A DNA stretch of 64,000 nucleotides from Spirodela intermedia (GCA_902729315.2 LR746267.1:5001-69000); one strand, 5' to 3'; positions 48,201 through 62,328 are shown, numbered from the stretch's first letter. A program made the numbers and translations. Notes: a model not told the origin generated them from the sequence alone.

Positions 48201-51200
48201 AATACCTCAAATGTTTCTTGAATATCAAAATTTTTAACTCAAATAGAATAGAAACCCATTCCAACAGAAGTTCGGTAAGCAAATAGAACAAAAAGATTAA
48301 AAATAGAAGGAAAGAAATATGGCCCACCTGACGGAGATTGATGAGATGCTCAAATGCATCCTTTATTGTGTTGGAAAATGATTCATTTCTGAAAAAACCT
48401 TCCTCCCAAATAGTATCAACAGTAGCCTTAAAGTCTAGGAGACAGGAAACTAAGTCCTTATCTTTTTCTTCATCCATAACAATTCCCTGTCCAGTTCCCC
48501 GGATGTAAGAGCTGAGGGCTTGTCTTAATAATTCCAAGGCATTAACCCTCGAAAACAAGTTATACATTCGTCGGAGATCATCAATGCGACTTCCATTCAT
48601 CAGCACTGTGAATCCCTAAACAACAGAAAAGTATTATCATAATTAAAAGAAATGTTTCAAGAGGGAAAGTGTAAATAAGGCAATGTAGGGCTGTTCACCT
48701 TATCAAGAATTGCAGATACATGGCAAGAAAGAAGTTGCCTTTCAGCAGTTGCCACCAGAGGCTTTCCCGTACTTCCATCTAGGTAGAGCAAGCATCTTTC
48801 ATGCTCTTCATGTAGCCTCAACTGTTTACATACATCACAATGTTTCTTTCGAATCAAAACTTAAGCTTATGATGTATGATTTATGTGAAAAAAGTTACAA
48901 ATATTCTATCAAATGAATAAAAAAGTAAAGAGATGAGAATGAAACATGACGTAAGCACTGAAAACATGAGAAACATGATAAATCAACTCTGAAGAACGCA
49001 CCTCCACATGTTTCAAGTAATCAGGAACATCCGATTCCTGCATGTATTTCACACCTTCAGAGGCATAAAATTCAGAAGTGCATTCAAGAAATGGTTTTTC
49101 AAATCTCTCTGTGTAGATTCCTATGGCAGTAAACATCTTCAATAGATGATTGAGAAGCGTTCTATCAACTGCTTCACCTGATCTGATATGCATATCGAAA
49201 CCAAATGAGCATATAGACTGTGAAGCAATGATTACAAAATAAGAGAATAAATTACAACCAATCCGCTAAGATTTAAAGCAAAATACCCAGCATTCATAAA
49301 TACATTAAAAAAGGAAATCAGTTTTACTAAACGAACTGTTGAAACGTCTCTCCCTGGTGTTACAGTTATAATCAGGCTATTTTTAATCTGATTTAAGTCT
49401 CTAGGTAACTTTGAATTAACTTTAGAATATAGCAAGAATCATGAATGAGAGAAAAGAAATACAAAATTAGAAGATAAAAAGATAATTCAATATTTAAAAG
49501 ATTATACACTGAGTCAAGAATTGTACAAGACATCATCAAGATGATAATTTACACACCAGTCTCTCTCAACAAAGCCATTATGCTTTCAAGAATACTAATC
49601 AGTGTATTCGTCATATAGAAAGCGTTTGATGTACATTGGACTGTAAAGGCCTCAATTGATGTTGTGGATAATTCCCTCTTAATATATTAAGAAAAAAATG
49701 AAAATGTCTTTTGGTAGATATACTCTTAGATTTTTGAGATCCAAAATCTCAGCTCGAACTCTCTTTATTTATAAGACTTCATGAAAAAGAGCATTACACT
49801 TCTACTTTCATTTTTCAACTGTATCTGCTCGGAGAATCCAGTGATATAGGTGAAGAACCATTTGGCATATGACATTTCCCTGTCAATTACTTAAATATCT
49901 TTAAAAAGACTAATCACTAGTTTAAAAAATTGTTGTTCCCTTATTACAGAACAACTGAATCCATGCTGTTTCATATTCATCCATTTTATACCTCAATTCG
50001 AATATAGTGCAGCGTACTTTTTGCAAAGAAAGGAAATTATAGTATAATTGTTTATTTTATTTAAGAGATATTTGAATTCTTCAGATTACATTATCCTTTA
50101 TTGCTGTGGCAAGGTCTTCTTATTTTTCTCACAACGCATAGATATGGGAGCGGCAGAGGATAATCTACTCATGAACATGTCACACTTTCATTATCTGTTG
50201 GGAAGATACTTTATGCCGAATCTTACCGTCGTTGTCCCTAAAAGTTTTTTAATAAATTGATCCCTGAAGTCAAGAACATGAAAGATGAAAGCGGAATAAA
50301 GAACAGTAGATTGGAAATATTTTAAATAACAATTGGTACGAAGAAGGTGGAATGGAACCAGACTTTGGTGTATCTAATCACAAAAAATGTAAATGAGGAA
50401 ATCAAACAATGGTTGTAAAACTTTGATGTTTACTCCGGTTCCTGATAAATATAGATTAAAATAAAGTCTCCAATGTATTAGTCTTCTATGTAGTTTTGGC
50501 AGAAATTACGCAAACATCTTAAAAAACCATCCTCAACAAAAGAAAGCACTGAGGGATTCAATCTAAATTATACGCCCCAGTAGATGGTCTTAGGTGAGAA
50601 AAGATACTTACAAAGCAAATAATATCGGTAAATTCCACAGAAAATAGATGACTGAAAATAGACTAAAACACGTTTATCAAATGGCAACACGTCACATTTC
50701 ATCTTTGAGCTCAACAAGCTAGCACAGTCAGCTTCAAAAGCCAAGCCTTACAAACATTAGGGATGTTATCAGCAAACAAATCAAAAAATTAAAAAAACTG
50801 AGGGCCAGACCTAAAACCAAGTTTCACCGGATCGGGCCAAGTAAATGAACCATGCAACACACCCCAGTCCCATCTATAATATCACATCCATTCTTATAGA
50901 CACAGCCCCTCAACCATTATGCAGCTGGCTAGTATGGCCTGAGACCTGACACAAGAACCATCAGGACATGGACCCCATAGAGAATAGGTAGGCTGCCCTA
51001 TGTATCCTAAATCCTAGTTTACATAATTGTTCCCGAGATATTTCCATGAAATGTAAAAAAAAAAACACTTTGGACAAAAAGAAATAATCTGATACAATAC
51101 AAAGCTAATCCCTGCAATTATATGCCAAAGATAGGGAGAAGTACTTGACGGTTCATCAAAGAATATTGACATAAAATTGGAATGGGATAAGATACGCGTT

Positions 51201-54186
51201 TGAAGATCATAATGTTTATTGGAATTGTCCATCAAACCACACTTTGTGAGGTATCATCGCAAGCAATCGAATTGAGAAGATAGTAGACCACCGCCTTGCT
51301 TTTGTCACCTTATTCTTGTGTAAAATGGTCAATGCACCGACCTACTGTTATTTGAGATGCAATGCCTTTAATGAACTTCCCCCAAAACAAACATCAGAAA
51401 AAAAGCCGTTTATGCCAGAACAACCATCAATGTCTCTTTTCAACGAGATGTATATAGATTTCCATTGTTTGAAAAATCCCTCCGAAAGAACCACGATTTC
51501 TATCACCTATGCCCACGATTTTTATCTTAGTTCAAACCAGAAATGTTGTTTATCGAACACAGCTTATGCAAGCCTCATAATGAGTAAAAACCGATACTGT
51601 ACCATAGTAAACATAGATTATAGGTCCTCAGAGAAGAACAGTATCAGTATGCTACAACTAGAACAAAGAATGAGAAAGTGGTATAACTTCAAAATCCCCA
51701 ATGTTTAGCATTGCAGAAAACAACGAACAGAGTTAGGGATACATACCTCTCCCGCTCAATTAATCTTAGAAGCCCAGTGACGGTTTTATGCTCTACTTCC
51801 GTGAAGAATGAAAGATGTTTGCGAAAAAGCTGCAAACCCATGTCCCATAAAGACCGAACATTTGGAGTTTGCTTGACATACGTTCTATCGAGATACAATG
51901 CTATACCACGAATCATTAGCATCTGATCACAGAAGTCCTGCCAACATTTCTCTACCAAACACAAGAATACTACCAAGTCAGGGCTCTGCCCAACCAATGA
52001 TTGTAGTGCTGTAGATATGTGTACTTCACATTCTCTCTGAATACGTCGATAAAGATTTCCCCCCATCCTGTGAAGACAAAGATCACTAACAGCCTACACG
52101 CAACAGGAAGAGTTTATTGGCACTGCACTTACTAAATAAGTTAAGACATGATTAAATAGTAACTACAACAAGACATATCGGATGAATTCACCTGATAGAG
52201 CTTTTCTAAATCACAGGGGTCAGGCTGCTTTAAAAATATACCGGTAATAGCTGACTTCAATTTTGCCCAGGTGTCCTCTTCAAAATTGGTTGGTAATTTT
52301 GGCTTGCCTTAGTGAGGGAAAAAAAAAATCAATTAATAAATATAAATGCATAATAAAAAGTTACAAATAAACTCTCAACTGACCAAGAAAAATGACTTTC
52401 AGAAAAAAAAATTGAATTATTTTCAAGAAACATGGGCATATTTATGAAAATACATAACATTGATCACGAAAAGTGAATGTATAAAAGATCTCCCATTGAA
52501 ATTCAATCTATTCATGTTGAAGTTCCCACTTAAATTGAAACTGGCAACCAAGAAGCTGGAATTTTTCCTGCATCTATAGGTCGTGTATTTGGGAGATGAA
52601 GCTGGAGAATGCTGACTTTAAGTGTTTTAGACAATCGCAAAAGCTGCCACAATGACTTCAGAGATTGGAAATGTTCTTCAGCTGCTACAATGTTGGGATT
52701 CCACATGTCCTCCTTATGTAGCGATATTTTTTTCATAGAGTGTCATTCTTAATAGACTATCTAGAACGGAAAACAACAAGCATAGATTTAGAGAAGGATT
52801 TAAACGGATGCTTTGAACCGCCTAGATCTATCCACTCTTTGAAGGAATAGGTGAGAGACTAAATGGGCCATAAACCTGGAGTAGTACCAAATAGGTCAAA
52901 CTCAACGACTGGAAAAATGTTATGCAAAACGAGTACAAGGCTAGCTCGCTAAAATGTCATCTGACTTACAATATAATGAATCATCGGATTGGTATATAAA
53001 ACCTCCATTTCTTGGCCGATCATTTTGCTAATTTGAATCATATATAAGTTATATCTCATCCCCTACTTTTACCTTTACAAATCAATTAACAGAACAATGT
53101 TCTTCCAGTTGCCAACCACCTATCAAAAAACCAATATGATGAATCACTGATTTATTTCTCCTTCCTACAGCTATATACATCCCTCAGAATGACCTGCTAT
53201 TTTCCTTCTTCCCCTTTATATTCATTCATAAATACTTGCATCTTCTACACCATGTGGAATTTCATCTTCTACGACTAGAACAACGACATAGCATAAGTGA
53301 GGATAGCATACGTGACCCAGGAATTGGTATAAGCGTTACTGTACAGTGGTGAAACCATAGATAAGTTTTATTTCCCCACTTGGGTCACCATGTGTGTTAG
53401 AGATGACGGCCAAAAAGAAAAGGGAAAGTGAGTAATTATCCTTAGATCACAGCGTCACTTTGCCTATGCACACCAGCCGTGATTAGCGCCAGCTATCATG
53501 GAGTCCTCTGCGCTTTCGGAAAAAAACTAGGAACACATCTGGGATCAGCGTAACGCTTGAAAATGTCTCTTCAGGAGCCTGCCTTCTTGGTCCAAGTGCC
53601 AAAGAATAGCACCCATTCATTTCGCCCACAACGGTGGCAGAAAAAATCAGAGTCCAGAGCATACACGATAGAAACGTGAACAGGAAATATGGGCGGCTAA
53701 ATGAATCGAAAGTTAGGAAATGCTAGGGGGGAATGGATTGGACCGAAGACAACATAGATGCAGAGGAACAAGAGCACCTTTGACGAGTTTAATCACCAGT
53801 TGCTTTTTGGCAGCGGGCTGCGGAGGAATAGCCTTCTTCCTGGTAAGATTGGCAGCAGCCCCCGTGGTGAGCACAGTCGACGGGATGGGATCAGCGGCGG
53901 CGGCCTTGAGGCCATCATGCTCGACGAGCATAGCGTCCTCGTCCGCAAGGCCACCTTCATCGCCTGGGGCCTGTTGATGCTGCGGCTGATGGAGCCCATT
54001 CTTGTCGAGGGCGCATGCCGCGCCTGGGGTCTGCTGGGACTTGGCCTTCTTCATGACAGGAGAGCAAGGCGAGCGGTGGGAAGGAGGAACGAACGGTCCC
54101 CCACTGTGATTGGCGCTTGCGCTGTTCCTGACGGCGGAGGAAGAGGTGGTGGATGTAGCGCGCAGTGGCCGCTTAGGGTGAGTCAT
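42239..54186 (-). CDS. CUL4: Cullin 4, scaffold of CUL4-DDB1 ubiquitin ligases (17 coding exons)
   Basis: Exons (minus strand): 54186-53778, 52307-52192, 52093-51747, 49182-49002, 48821-48699, 48615-48328, 46651-46526, 46350-46249, 46160-46107, 43826-43720, 43601-43541, 43450-43319, 43234-43097, 43009-42929, 42851-42771, 42534-42454, 42352-42239. All introns are GT-AG and phases agree, giving 2541 bp and 846 aa. The N-terminus is a Ser/Pro/Ala-rich extension longer than in Arabidopsis CUL4. The cullin repeats follow (for example [28 protein letters not shown]), which in this family bind DDB1. Then comes the cullin homology domain ([38 protein letters not shown]), which recruits RBX1. The winged-helix end has the neddylation site IVRIMKTRK (Lys792) and finishes YNYLA. 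No residue known to me as essential is missing. The protein acts mainly in the nucleus in light signalling, DNA repair and chromatin control (family knowledge). Confidence 0.95.
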
Positions 54187-54819
54187 CAATTAGACGAGAT
54201 CAGGGGAGGGCATGGGCATCGGAGCGCGAAGCTTTCCCCAGAGGAATCCAGAGAGGGCGAGCGTGGGTCTGCGCGGCCCTCGGCGTTGGAGTGTGGGCAG
54301 CTGACGGGGGAGGTACTCGGGAGCGAACGACGAGGGGGCTTGGGGAAGGAGCCCCCGAGCGGTGGAAGAGGGGTTCTTCTCGGAGGGGCCGCGGCGTAAG
54401 AAAGGGCAGTTCAGAGGTTCGAAAACGAAGAATCATCCAGGATGGGCTGGGCACGTCCGGCTCGCGGCGCTGGGCCAAGCCTTGCCGGGCGTCCTGTCAG
54501 GCTGCTGGACTCGGGCCCCGGACCTGCGGAGTTTAAAGTCGATCCTACGGAGCCCAAACCCGGCCCGTCATCAGGCAGCGGCGACACAGAGTGGGCGGCA
54601 CACCCGCGAGGACAGGAAGAGACGGGCTAAGGATGGGCGTAACTGGGCTGGCACCAACGAAACAAACCGTAGGGTATTTGGATGGGGTGATCTCGAAAAT
54701 CTGGGGTTAGCTCCAATTGTTCATTTCGACGGTCCCAGACTGTAGCCGTCCTGAACAGGATCTCCTCCTGTATCCTTCCTCCCCCCGGTGACCGGGCGGT
54801 GCCGGAGTGGGTGGTGGGG
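54187..54819. promoter_or_regulatory. Shared intergenic region between CUL4 and the DUF1365 gene
   Basis: The 633 bp, GC-rich interval separates two divergent start codons. It contains TGGGCY (site II) motifs at 54443-54448, 54471-54476 and 54644-54649, and an inverted copy (AGCCCA) at 54551-54556. Site II motifs are bound by TCP factors at promoters of many plant housekeeping genes. No TATA box is obvious. A bidirectional promoter is inferred. Confidence 0.55.
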
Positions 54820-57800
54820 ATGGAAGTGGTGTATCTGATCGGCTCCCTCGTGTCCTCTACGCTCACCTCCGCCGTCCTCTCGCTTCGCCTGGTGCTACGC
54901 TGCCTTGCGTCCTGCCTTTGCCGCCCTCCCGGGGGTGACTTCGAAGCCGCCGAAGGGGATGATGCGCCGCTGCTCCGGTTGTACCAGGGCCACGTGAAGC
55001 ACGTCCGACGAAGTCCCCATCACCACGCCTTCGAGTACCCCGTCCGCTACGCCCTCGTCAACCTAGAACGCCCATGCTCATCTACTGCCTCTCCTCTCCC
55101 CTCTTCCCTCTTCCCGCCTTCCTTCTTCGCCGGCCACCTCTCCGCCGATAATGCTCGCGCTGTCACCGACACCAACGGCCCTGTGTAAGATCCTCGAGCA
55201 CTTCCCGCGCCCTCTCCTCTTCCTCTTCTTCAGTGCGAATGATTACCTGTGATCGGAGCATTCTCTCCCTCATTTTTAAGTCCACATTTTTTTGGGGTTA
55301 CAAATTGGATAGGAGCTGATGAGGCCTTGACGATCCTCGTTCCCCATCAAACAATGATGGCTGCTCACGACTCGGGGAACCTGCAGAATCTACACAACCC
55401 ACAGTTTCCACATGGGGCTGTCTCCCATGCTCCGTGAATCCTGTGGCCGGGGAGAAGCCTCCCTACGGCCATCAGGCGTAGGTCACACACCTTTAGAAAT
55501 CCATTCCTCTCGTTAACCATTCTGAACTTTGGAAGCCGCACACGAGGTTCTCTCTGTTTTACATTTATAGGTCATATTTTCCCCCTTCCATGAGGATAGC
55601 AAGAGACAGGGCGCTCAGCCGATTTGGACCGACCTCTTGGGATGAGTGTGTGTGTGTGTGTTGTATGTTGGTGAGCTCCAGCCTTGGTCTCTTGACTAGC
55701 CTTCTAAGGTTTTTCTTCTTTATGATGGTGATTCTCTCATCAGTATTTCCAGCCCTTTGCACCGCAGAACGTTGTTGAAATTTCTTTGGGGCAAACTTCC
55801 CTGAATCTCCTTTGCCACCATCGCTGCGTCACAAGATGCCTCCATCACGAAAGGCTCCCAGCTCGCTGATTTGATCCTGCGTGATCAGGGGGGCATATCT
55901 TAGAAGATATGACAGGAATGCACTGCTCAGTTTACACTTCCCACTTGGAGAGTCGGGATAACTATTGGGAATTGGGGAAAAAGCATCATGCTATGCTAAA
56001 TGGTTTCTCAGCCTTGATCTTTTCTCATAGACGCCCTTCGCTTCAGCAGGTCAACTTACATCAAAGTAACATAAGACGCGTCATCCACTCACAAGTGTGG
56101 CAATCTAAGCACATGAAATGTTGATTAAGATGAAGGCATTAATCCCTCATGGCTGATGATCTACAATCTTGCATTTGAGTCTCGTTTCTTTGGTGCTTAG
56201 GGTAATCCCCTAGATCTCCCATATAGTGGCACCACAATGACACTTAGTACAGGTCGGTTCTCCAATTTTCTAATGAAACTATCGTGACCTCTAAAAGGCA
56301 TTGGCCTTATTGTGAGCTTAAAACTCAAATCTCATTTACAGTTGAATGCCTATTTCATCTAGAGGAGGGACTCAGTGAATTCCTACGAATGTTGTTTTAC
56401 CTTATAGCTTGTCATCACTACAGTGACCTGATTCTTTAGATCTCCCCTCATGTAAGTCGGGTTACTCATGTGTGTGAAACTTAAGTAATCTTCAGCCTTA
56501 TTCTTAGTAGAATTTTTGTCTTTCTTATCATCAAGAATTTAGCGATTGAATCTACCAGTAAAAGCGTATGTATGCACTTTCTTGTTATTCATACTTCTTG
56601 TCTGTTTTTAGTTATGATTTGAATTCATCATCTGTGGGAGTGTAGTTTTACCATTGTGCATTGGAAAGAAACTATGCTTCTGTTTTCATTAGTGTGCTTA
56701 CTTTGCAAGAAATTTCTCTTAGAAAAGTGTGTTGTGAATCACCCTCATCTCCGTAGTATCTAAGCACATAACATGTCTTTTGAATTGGACCGAGAAAGAA
56801 TGGCCTACATAACCTTCTTGTGAGTACAGTGCAACGATGTATAAACGCATAACTTGTAATTCATTTACTACCAATGCTATTGACGTTTTAACTTCTATTA
56901 GAATAATTCACAAGGTCTATTTTAAATTTTTCATTCTACAGAATTTTAGGTATGGTTCAACCCGAGTGTGTGACTCATCTTTTAATTGCTTCCTGATGCG
57001 TCATATTCAAGCAGCTTGCATGGTCATTCTACTTAGTAATTATAGAGGAAAGAAAACGTCAGGAAGACTCTATTATGTTAAACATCTAATTATTTACGAT
57101 TTCCTTTACTGAGAAACTTGACTACTGCTTTTGTTCTCGTAACGAACTTTTATAGTATCTCAGAACAAATGATGCTTGAAATTGCATGATTGTGGGAACA
57201 TTTTTCTTGTGCTTTCTTGGCATGTCCATTGGTAAGAAATGGATGTCATATCAATTGACCAAGTTAACTTTAGCCCTAAAATTTCATTGACTCAACATGT
57301 CCTTTGTGATATGCTTTCCACATAAAGAGGATTTGGTTATCTTTCATTATTCTAATATACTCTAGCCTTTACCAACATATAAATAAACAGTGATATACTA
57401 TTATACTTTCATTTTAATCCAAATACTTTAGTTCAAGCCATTGATTTCAGAACCTGGCGAGATAATAACTTCCATAAATTTCTGGTGGTATTGTCTTGGA
57501 GGTTGTACTTGTAATTCTCTGGATGATCATATTATTTTGTACGGTTCATTTACGTCCCGTCACTAACAACACCACAAGAATGGTCTCAATTTCCATTTTA
57601 CGGATGTCAGGGTGTCAAGAAAGGGATGGGTTTTGATTATCTAGCATCAAACCAGCCTGACACCAAGCATTGATTGGTGTATTAGGCTAGAATTCATTCC
57701 CTTATGTTCCTTTTGTTTGAACTGAAGCCAATTAGGCATAAATAGTTGAGGTGATCGACTGCTAGTCTCTATCTCAGTTAGATGTCGGAATTCCCATGTT

Positions 57801-59147
57801 TCCTTTACATGTGTCTACAATTGGTCTTTGCACTTTGGACCTCTCTCGTTAGGTAAATCTACAATTTAATACATGCTATTAATTCACCGCATTAGTTGAT
57901 GTCTATTTCCTCACGCTATTCACAGGCTGCTGCTCACGATTCCACCGAGTGTTGGGTACGAACAGAATCCTCTGAGCATCTACTACTGTTATGATGTCGT
58001 ATCCAGAGCAGACAGTAAGCATGAAGCAGGAGCAGGTGATGATGGGGAGTCCATGGCAAGTACTAGAACCTGTCTAAGGAAATGCATCGCAGAGGTTAGG
58101 GAACAGTCGTCCTCTTTATACCTACCCCACTTTCCCCGGCGACAGGCCCTGGTTTTGTTGATGGATGGCTTGACTTTGACCCAGGTCACAAACACACCAT
58201 GGGGCGAGAGGGCGTCATTCGTTTTCGACCCAAGATCTGACCTGGTTGCCAAGCCCTTGCACGTGAGCCCCTTCATGGTGAGCGCCCGCCCACGCATTTA
58301 CTCTCATCTCTCGTTCCACGTCCTGGCCCGCCGCTGCAGCGCAGGGCTTCAAATATAGTTATCCTCTGGGCTGATCCTGGCTAGCCAGTTCCTCTGTGTG
58401 AAGGAAAACTGGTGGGTTCTCTGTGTGTTTTTCCCTTCTTCTAATGAACGGCACTCTTTCTTCTACAAGGGTGATTTATGTGCTCGTTTATTCTGGAATT
58501 GGATGGTCCTTTCAAAGGGACGTGTCAGGCTATCTGATCGCGCGCCTTTCTACGCTTGGAGATGGGCTTCCCTGCTCCTTTATTCCCCAAACAAGCAGAC
58601 TGATAGGATCCCCAACGCAGGATATGCTGGGGAACTGGAAGATACACGCAGGCGAACCAGGCGACAAACTCTTCGTTGGAATCTCAGTCCAGCACCCGGA
58701 GATGGGCAGCTATTTCACCGCGACCTTAAGTGCCAAGGAAGTTTCTTCATCTCGACCCAGCCCTGCGCTCTTCTTCTGGCTGATGCCTCAGAAGGTGGCC
58801 CTGTGGATCTACTGGCAGGTGAGCGGCGGCGACTTGATGTTTCAAATCTTGCCCGAGTGAACTCGAGAGGTTGTCTCCTCTCAAACCAGCATTTGTCCCG
58901 AAAATATTTGCAGGCTGTGAAGCTCTGGTGGAAGAACGTATCATTCATCCAGCATCCGAGGTATTCGAATCCAGCGTACAGAGAGGACGCCCTGTCGCGC
59001 GATCGGGAGCTGCGCTGCCCTCTCACCAAGGGGGGGGGAGGGGGGCCGCGAGACGACGACCGCCGTTCAGACAGCGCGGCGGCCGAGGGGGGAGGGGGCA
59101 TGGCCCGGTGGTGTGTGTGGAGAGACGCCGAGTGGCCCTGGTCCTAG
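54820..59147 (+). CDS. DUF1365 family protein (5 coding exons)
   Basis: Exons: 54820-55184, 57926-58094, 58185-58277, 58621-58818, 58914-59147; all introns GT-AG with consistent phase, giving 352 aa. The start is the ATG at 54820. A hydrophobic N-terminal segment (about residues 3-31, VVYLIGSLVSSTLTSAVLSL) looks like a membrane anchor. DUF1365 blocks follow: LYQGHVKHVRRSPHHHAFEY with YPVRYALVNLE, then TIPPSVGYEQNPLSIYYCYD, TPWGERASFVFD, PLHVSPFM, and NWKIHAGEPGDKLFVGISVQ. Exon 5 adds AVKLWWKNVSFIQHPRY and a low-complexity Gly/Asp tail ending WRDAEWPWS. The function of the family is not established; in bacteria it often sits beside lipid or fatty-acid modifying genes. The first intron is 2.7 kb. 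Confidence 0.88.
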
Positions 59148-59568
59148 CTGTTGTGCTCGTCGGTTCGAGTTGGTTTCGTTTGGCTTGCCCTTCCTTTCTT
59201 TGTTGTAGACAATAATAAGGTTTGATCGGGCATTCTTCATTGTATTATTAACCATGTTGTCCCTTGAAATGCATCCATGCATGCATGCATCGAAGGAGAA
59301 GCAACTGTCGCATCTGGAGAGAGGGAGAGAGGAGGAGAGAGAATAGCGGTCCAATCCAACGGCCAGGATGGCCTTACAATTGCGAAGTTCCGTGTGCAAA
59401 AGCCCGACATCAGACGCATTCTCCTTTCAATGATAAACCCTACGCACGCGGCGTCTGGCTCCCCACCCTCTCCCGGCGATTGCTTCATGCCTCATGCTCT
59501 GCGATCTAGCTGGTGAAGTGGGTTCAGTCGGTACGTCCTCTCTGATCTCCTTCGTTCCTCGCCAAGTC
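59148..59568. other. Intergenic region with ATGC microsatellite
   Basis: A short CATG/ATGC run lies at about 59271-59290. The interval presumably holds the 3' UTR of the DUF1365 gene and the promoter of the next gene. An in-frame upstream ATG at 59494 is an alternative start for that gene. Confidence 0.5.
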
Positions 59569-62328
59569 ATGCTCGAGTGCAGCACCGTCCGCAGCGACCG
59601 CGCGGTGCTCGCAGAGAAGTCTAAGAAGGGGAGGAAAAAGAGGGAAGAGGAGGATGACGACGAGAAGAGCAACTCCCCCCATGTAACGGCGGCCCTTGTC
59701 CGGGCCATCGCCTCCTTCCTCGAGGGCAACGGGTTCTCGAGGACCCTAACCGCGCTCCGTTCCGAGGCACAGCTCGAGGTGACCCAGGGCCACTGTTCTA
59801 GTGTCTCCCAGATTCCCGGGGAACGAGCAAAGATGTTTTGTTGTTGCTTGTATCGTGCCTTTTCAGTGGATGGTGAATGCTCTAAGCCTTCTCCTACGTC
59901 TGCTGTTTGTGGCACAGGTTGACGATGGCTGCAAGGTCCCCGTTCTGGACCTAAAGCATATGGTGTGCAAGTACCTGGAACTGAGGTATCCAGTGATTTA
60001 TTTTGTATCAGCCCAATTGTTTTCTGAGCATCTGTCATCGATGCTCGCCAAAATTCTTTGGCGATTCCATTTGTTCGTGAATCTGACATTCAACCTGAAA
60101 AGGCTCATGAAATGCGTGTCTGGTTAGTCCATCTCCATTCTCATGACTGCTGAATTCACTGTGAATTGCAGCGATGATGCTGCTGTAGAAAAAGCCGACA
60201 ACCAGAGTGAGCAAGGTATGTACTGTGATGGCGTTAATTTGATGAAGTTCTCCTTTATCAGGGTGGGAACGCGTTCGTATTGTGCCATTTTCTTGAATTC
60301 CACTCTGAAAATCTCTTCTAATACAAGTGCAAAAAACTAGTTAAAGTTGTGCAGTACAACGCTCCTCAGGAGGAGAAGGAAGGATGTGTCCAGGATCATC
60401 ATGAGAAGCCCATCTCGAAGAAAAAGAAGAGGAAGTCTAAAGAAGCTAGTGACCAGGTCGGGGTAGAATCCGAGAAATTTGCATCTGAGAATGGCGTTGT
60501 CCTACAGAATCAAGTGAAAGAGTTGCTGCCTGAAAGAAGGGCTCTTCCACTGGAGGTTGCGTCTGCTGAAAGTCAGTTGCCTGAGGGCCGAGTGAAGAAG
60601 TCCAAGGACCAGAAAAAGAAGAAATCTAAGGAATCTGATGAGACCATTAATCCTGTTGAAGAAAGAGTGGAAAATGTATGTCCTTTGCTCGACAGTGCAT
60701 CTCATATGTTACTCGAATCGAGTGATAGATCCAAGGATAAGAAGAAGAGTGACAGGAAGAAGAAAAAGGAGGAACAGAAGAGTAGTAAGTCAACCTCAAA
60801 TGAGATTAATAGTGAGGTTGCTTACAAGATCTCTCAGGAAGAAGAGGGCAAGACCGATAGTCAGATTACAGACTCTCTGTCTGAGAATGTATGTTCCCAC
60901 ACCACTGGCGAAGATAACAATGCTAAGGGCAAAGATAAGAAAAAAAGAAAGCATAAGCTGATTGAAAGTTCGAGTGGGCATGAGGCTGATATCCAAAATG
61001 GAGTCGAGTCTAAAAGTAATAAGAAAGAAAAGCATATTAATCTTGCAAGCAAACATGGGACAGTAGATATTGATCCGAAGATTGAGAATGTTTCACCTTC
61101 AGGGAGTATGAAAGTCAAGAAAAGAAAGAATTTGCCTTCTGAAGAACCTGCGCTTCAGATTGACAATGGTGCTTGTTTGGAGAATGCAGAGCAAAGACAA
61201 CCAGAGCTTGACCTTCTCTCGAACGGGGAGGATCATTTCCCTGGAAGAAAAAGGCAAACAGAACAAACTGAAATTCAGATCAATGAGAATCTTGGGGAGA
61301 ACGAACTGGAAAGGAATGGATCATTGAAATCAAACAAAGCAGAGCTCAAAGATTTAACGGTGGGCCTCTCTTTCATTTCTTCTTTTTCTCAATCGTGGGA
61401 ATATTTTCTGAAGATGTCCCATTTCGACCACATTACTCTTAAAAAAGGGTAACGGGAACCGTTTCGACGCAATTGAGGTGTTATTTATTTTGGTTCTCAC
61501 CTCCATCTTCATCTGATACCCAAAATGAGATATTCAAGACATTATTTCTTTTGAGAATTTTCTTTTTCCATTTACCGCAAATAATTGCAGAATTATTTCT
61601 TATCGGACCAGTAAAATAGTATATAACTTCCCAAGCGTCCTTGGTATCTACATTCTTAATCAGGGGCCAAGCAACCGTGCAAGAAAAGCAGACATGTTAG
61701 CATTCCCCTGATTACTTTAGATATCAGTTATCCTCTAGGCAGATAATGCTTTGGCTATGAATACCGGAATAAGTTGTCCTTGTTGTCCCAAATTAATCAG
61801 AAGATCGCCATGATACTGGGTGCAGTAAATATTCCATAATTCAATATTGCTCCTCTTGAAAAACATATCTTTCTGGTTTTCCCTCACAGAAATTTGGTTC
61901 CATTAGTACCAGAACTGGCGTGCTCCGTGTGGTCTGGCATGTTTATAAATATATCATGTGGGATGAATTTTTAATATATAGACTTAGCTCTGTTCTATTT
62001 CTACCATAATATTTGTTTGACTAAAGATACCTCTCCTGGTGCCCTCTGTGCAGCCAAAGACTGTAAATGCATTTCAAAGAGTAAAGGTTGATGCTGTCAA
62101 GTTTGCTGATGATAGGCTTCAGGATAACTCCTATTGGGCGAAGGTACTGATCTATTGTTTTGACGTGGTCATTTAATAGATGGTTTCTTGGTTCTTGAGA
62201 CTTTTAACACGCATTGTATTAGTCTTTTGTGACCTTTTTTTTTCTGTTTCTTTTCGTTTTTATCAGGCTGGTGCTGAAACCGGATATGGGGCAAAGGCCC
62301 AGGAAATCCTTGGTCAAGTTAGAGGAAG
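59569..62328 (+). CDS. Nopp140/SRP40-like nucleolar phosphoprotein with LisH and SRP40_C domains (3' end outside window)
   Basis: Exons: 59569-59778, 59918-59985, 60172-60215, about 60347-61359, 62054-62143, 62267-62328. Phases agree and give about 495 residues so far. Near residues 33-64 is a LisH motif (VTAALVRAIASFLEGNGFSR), a dimerisation element. The large fourth exon is Lys/Glu/Ser-rich with clusters such as SKKKKRKSKE and KKKRKHK, typical of nucleolar localisation and of casein-kinase-2 targets. Exons 5-6 carry the start of the SRP40_C domain (NAFQRVKVDAVKFADDRLQD, then YGAKAQEILGQVRGR). In relatives a further basic stretch (FRHEKTKKKRG-type) follows; it was not found before 64000, so the last exon probably lies beyond. 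If exon 6 is read through, a TAG ends the protein right after GR. Related proteins act as chaperones of snoRNPs and Pol I transcription. Confidence 0.82.

Noticed and set aside
53720-54399. Plus-strand frames of 85 and 213 codons overlapping CUL4 exon 1
   Set aside because: They are antisense shadows of the GC-rich first exon and promoter; the minus-strand frame joins in phase to the remaining cullin exons.
59427-60089. 220-codon minus-strand frame over the SRP40-like first exons
   Set aside because: The plus strand carries the LisH exon with good splice sites; the antisense product has no recognisable features.
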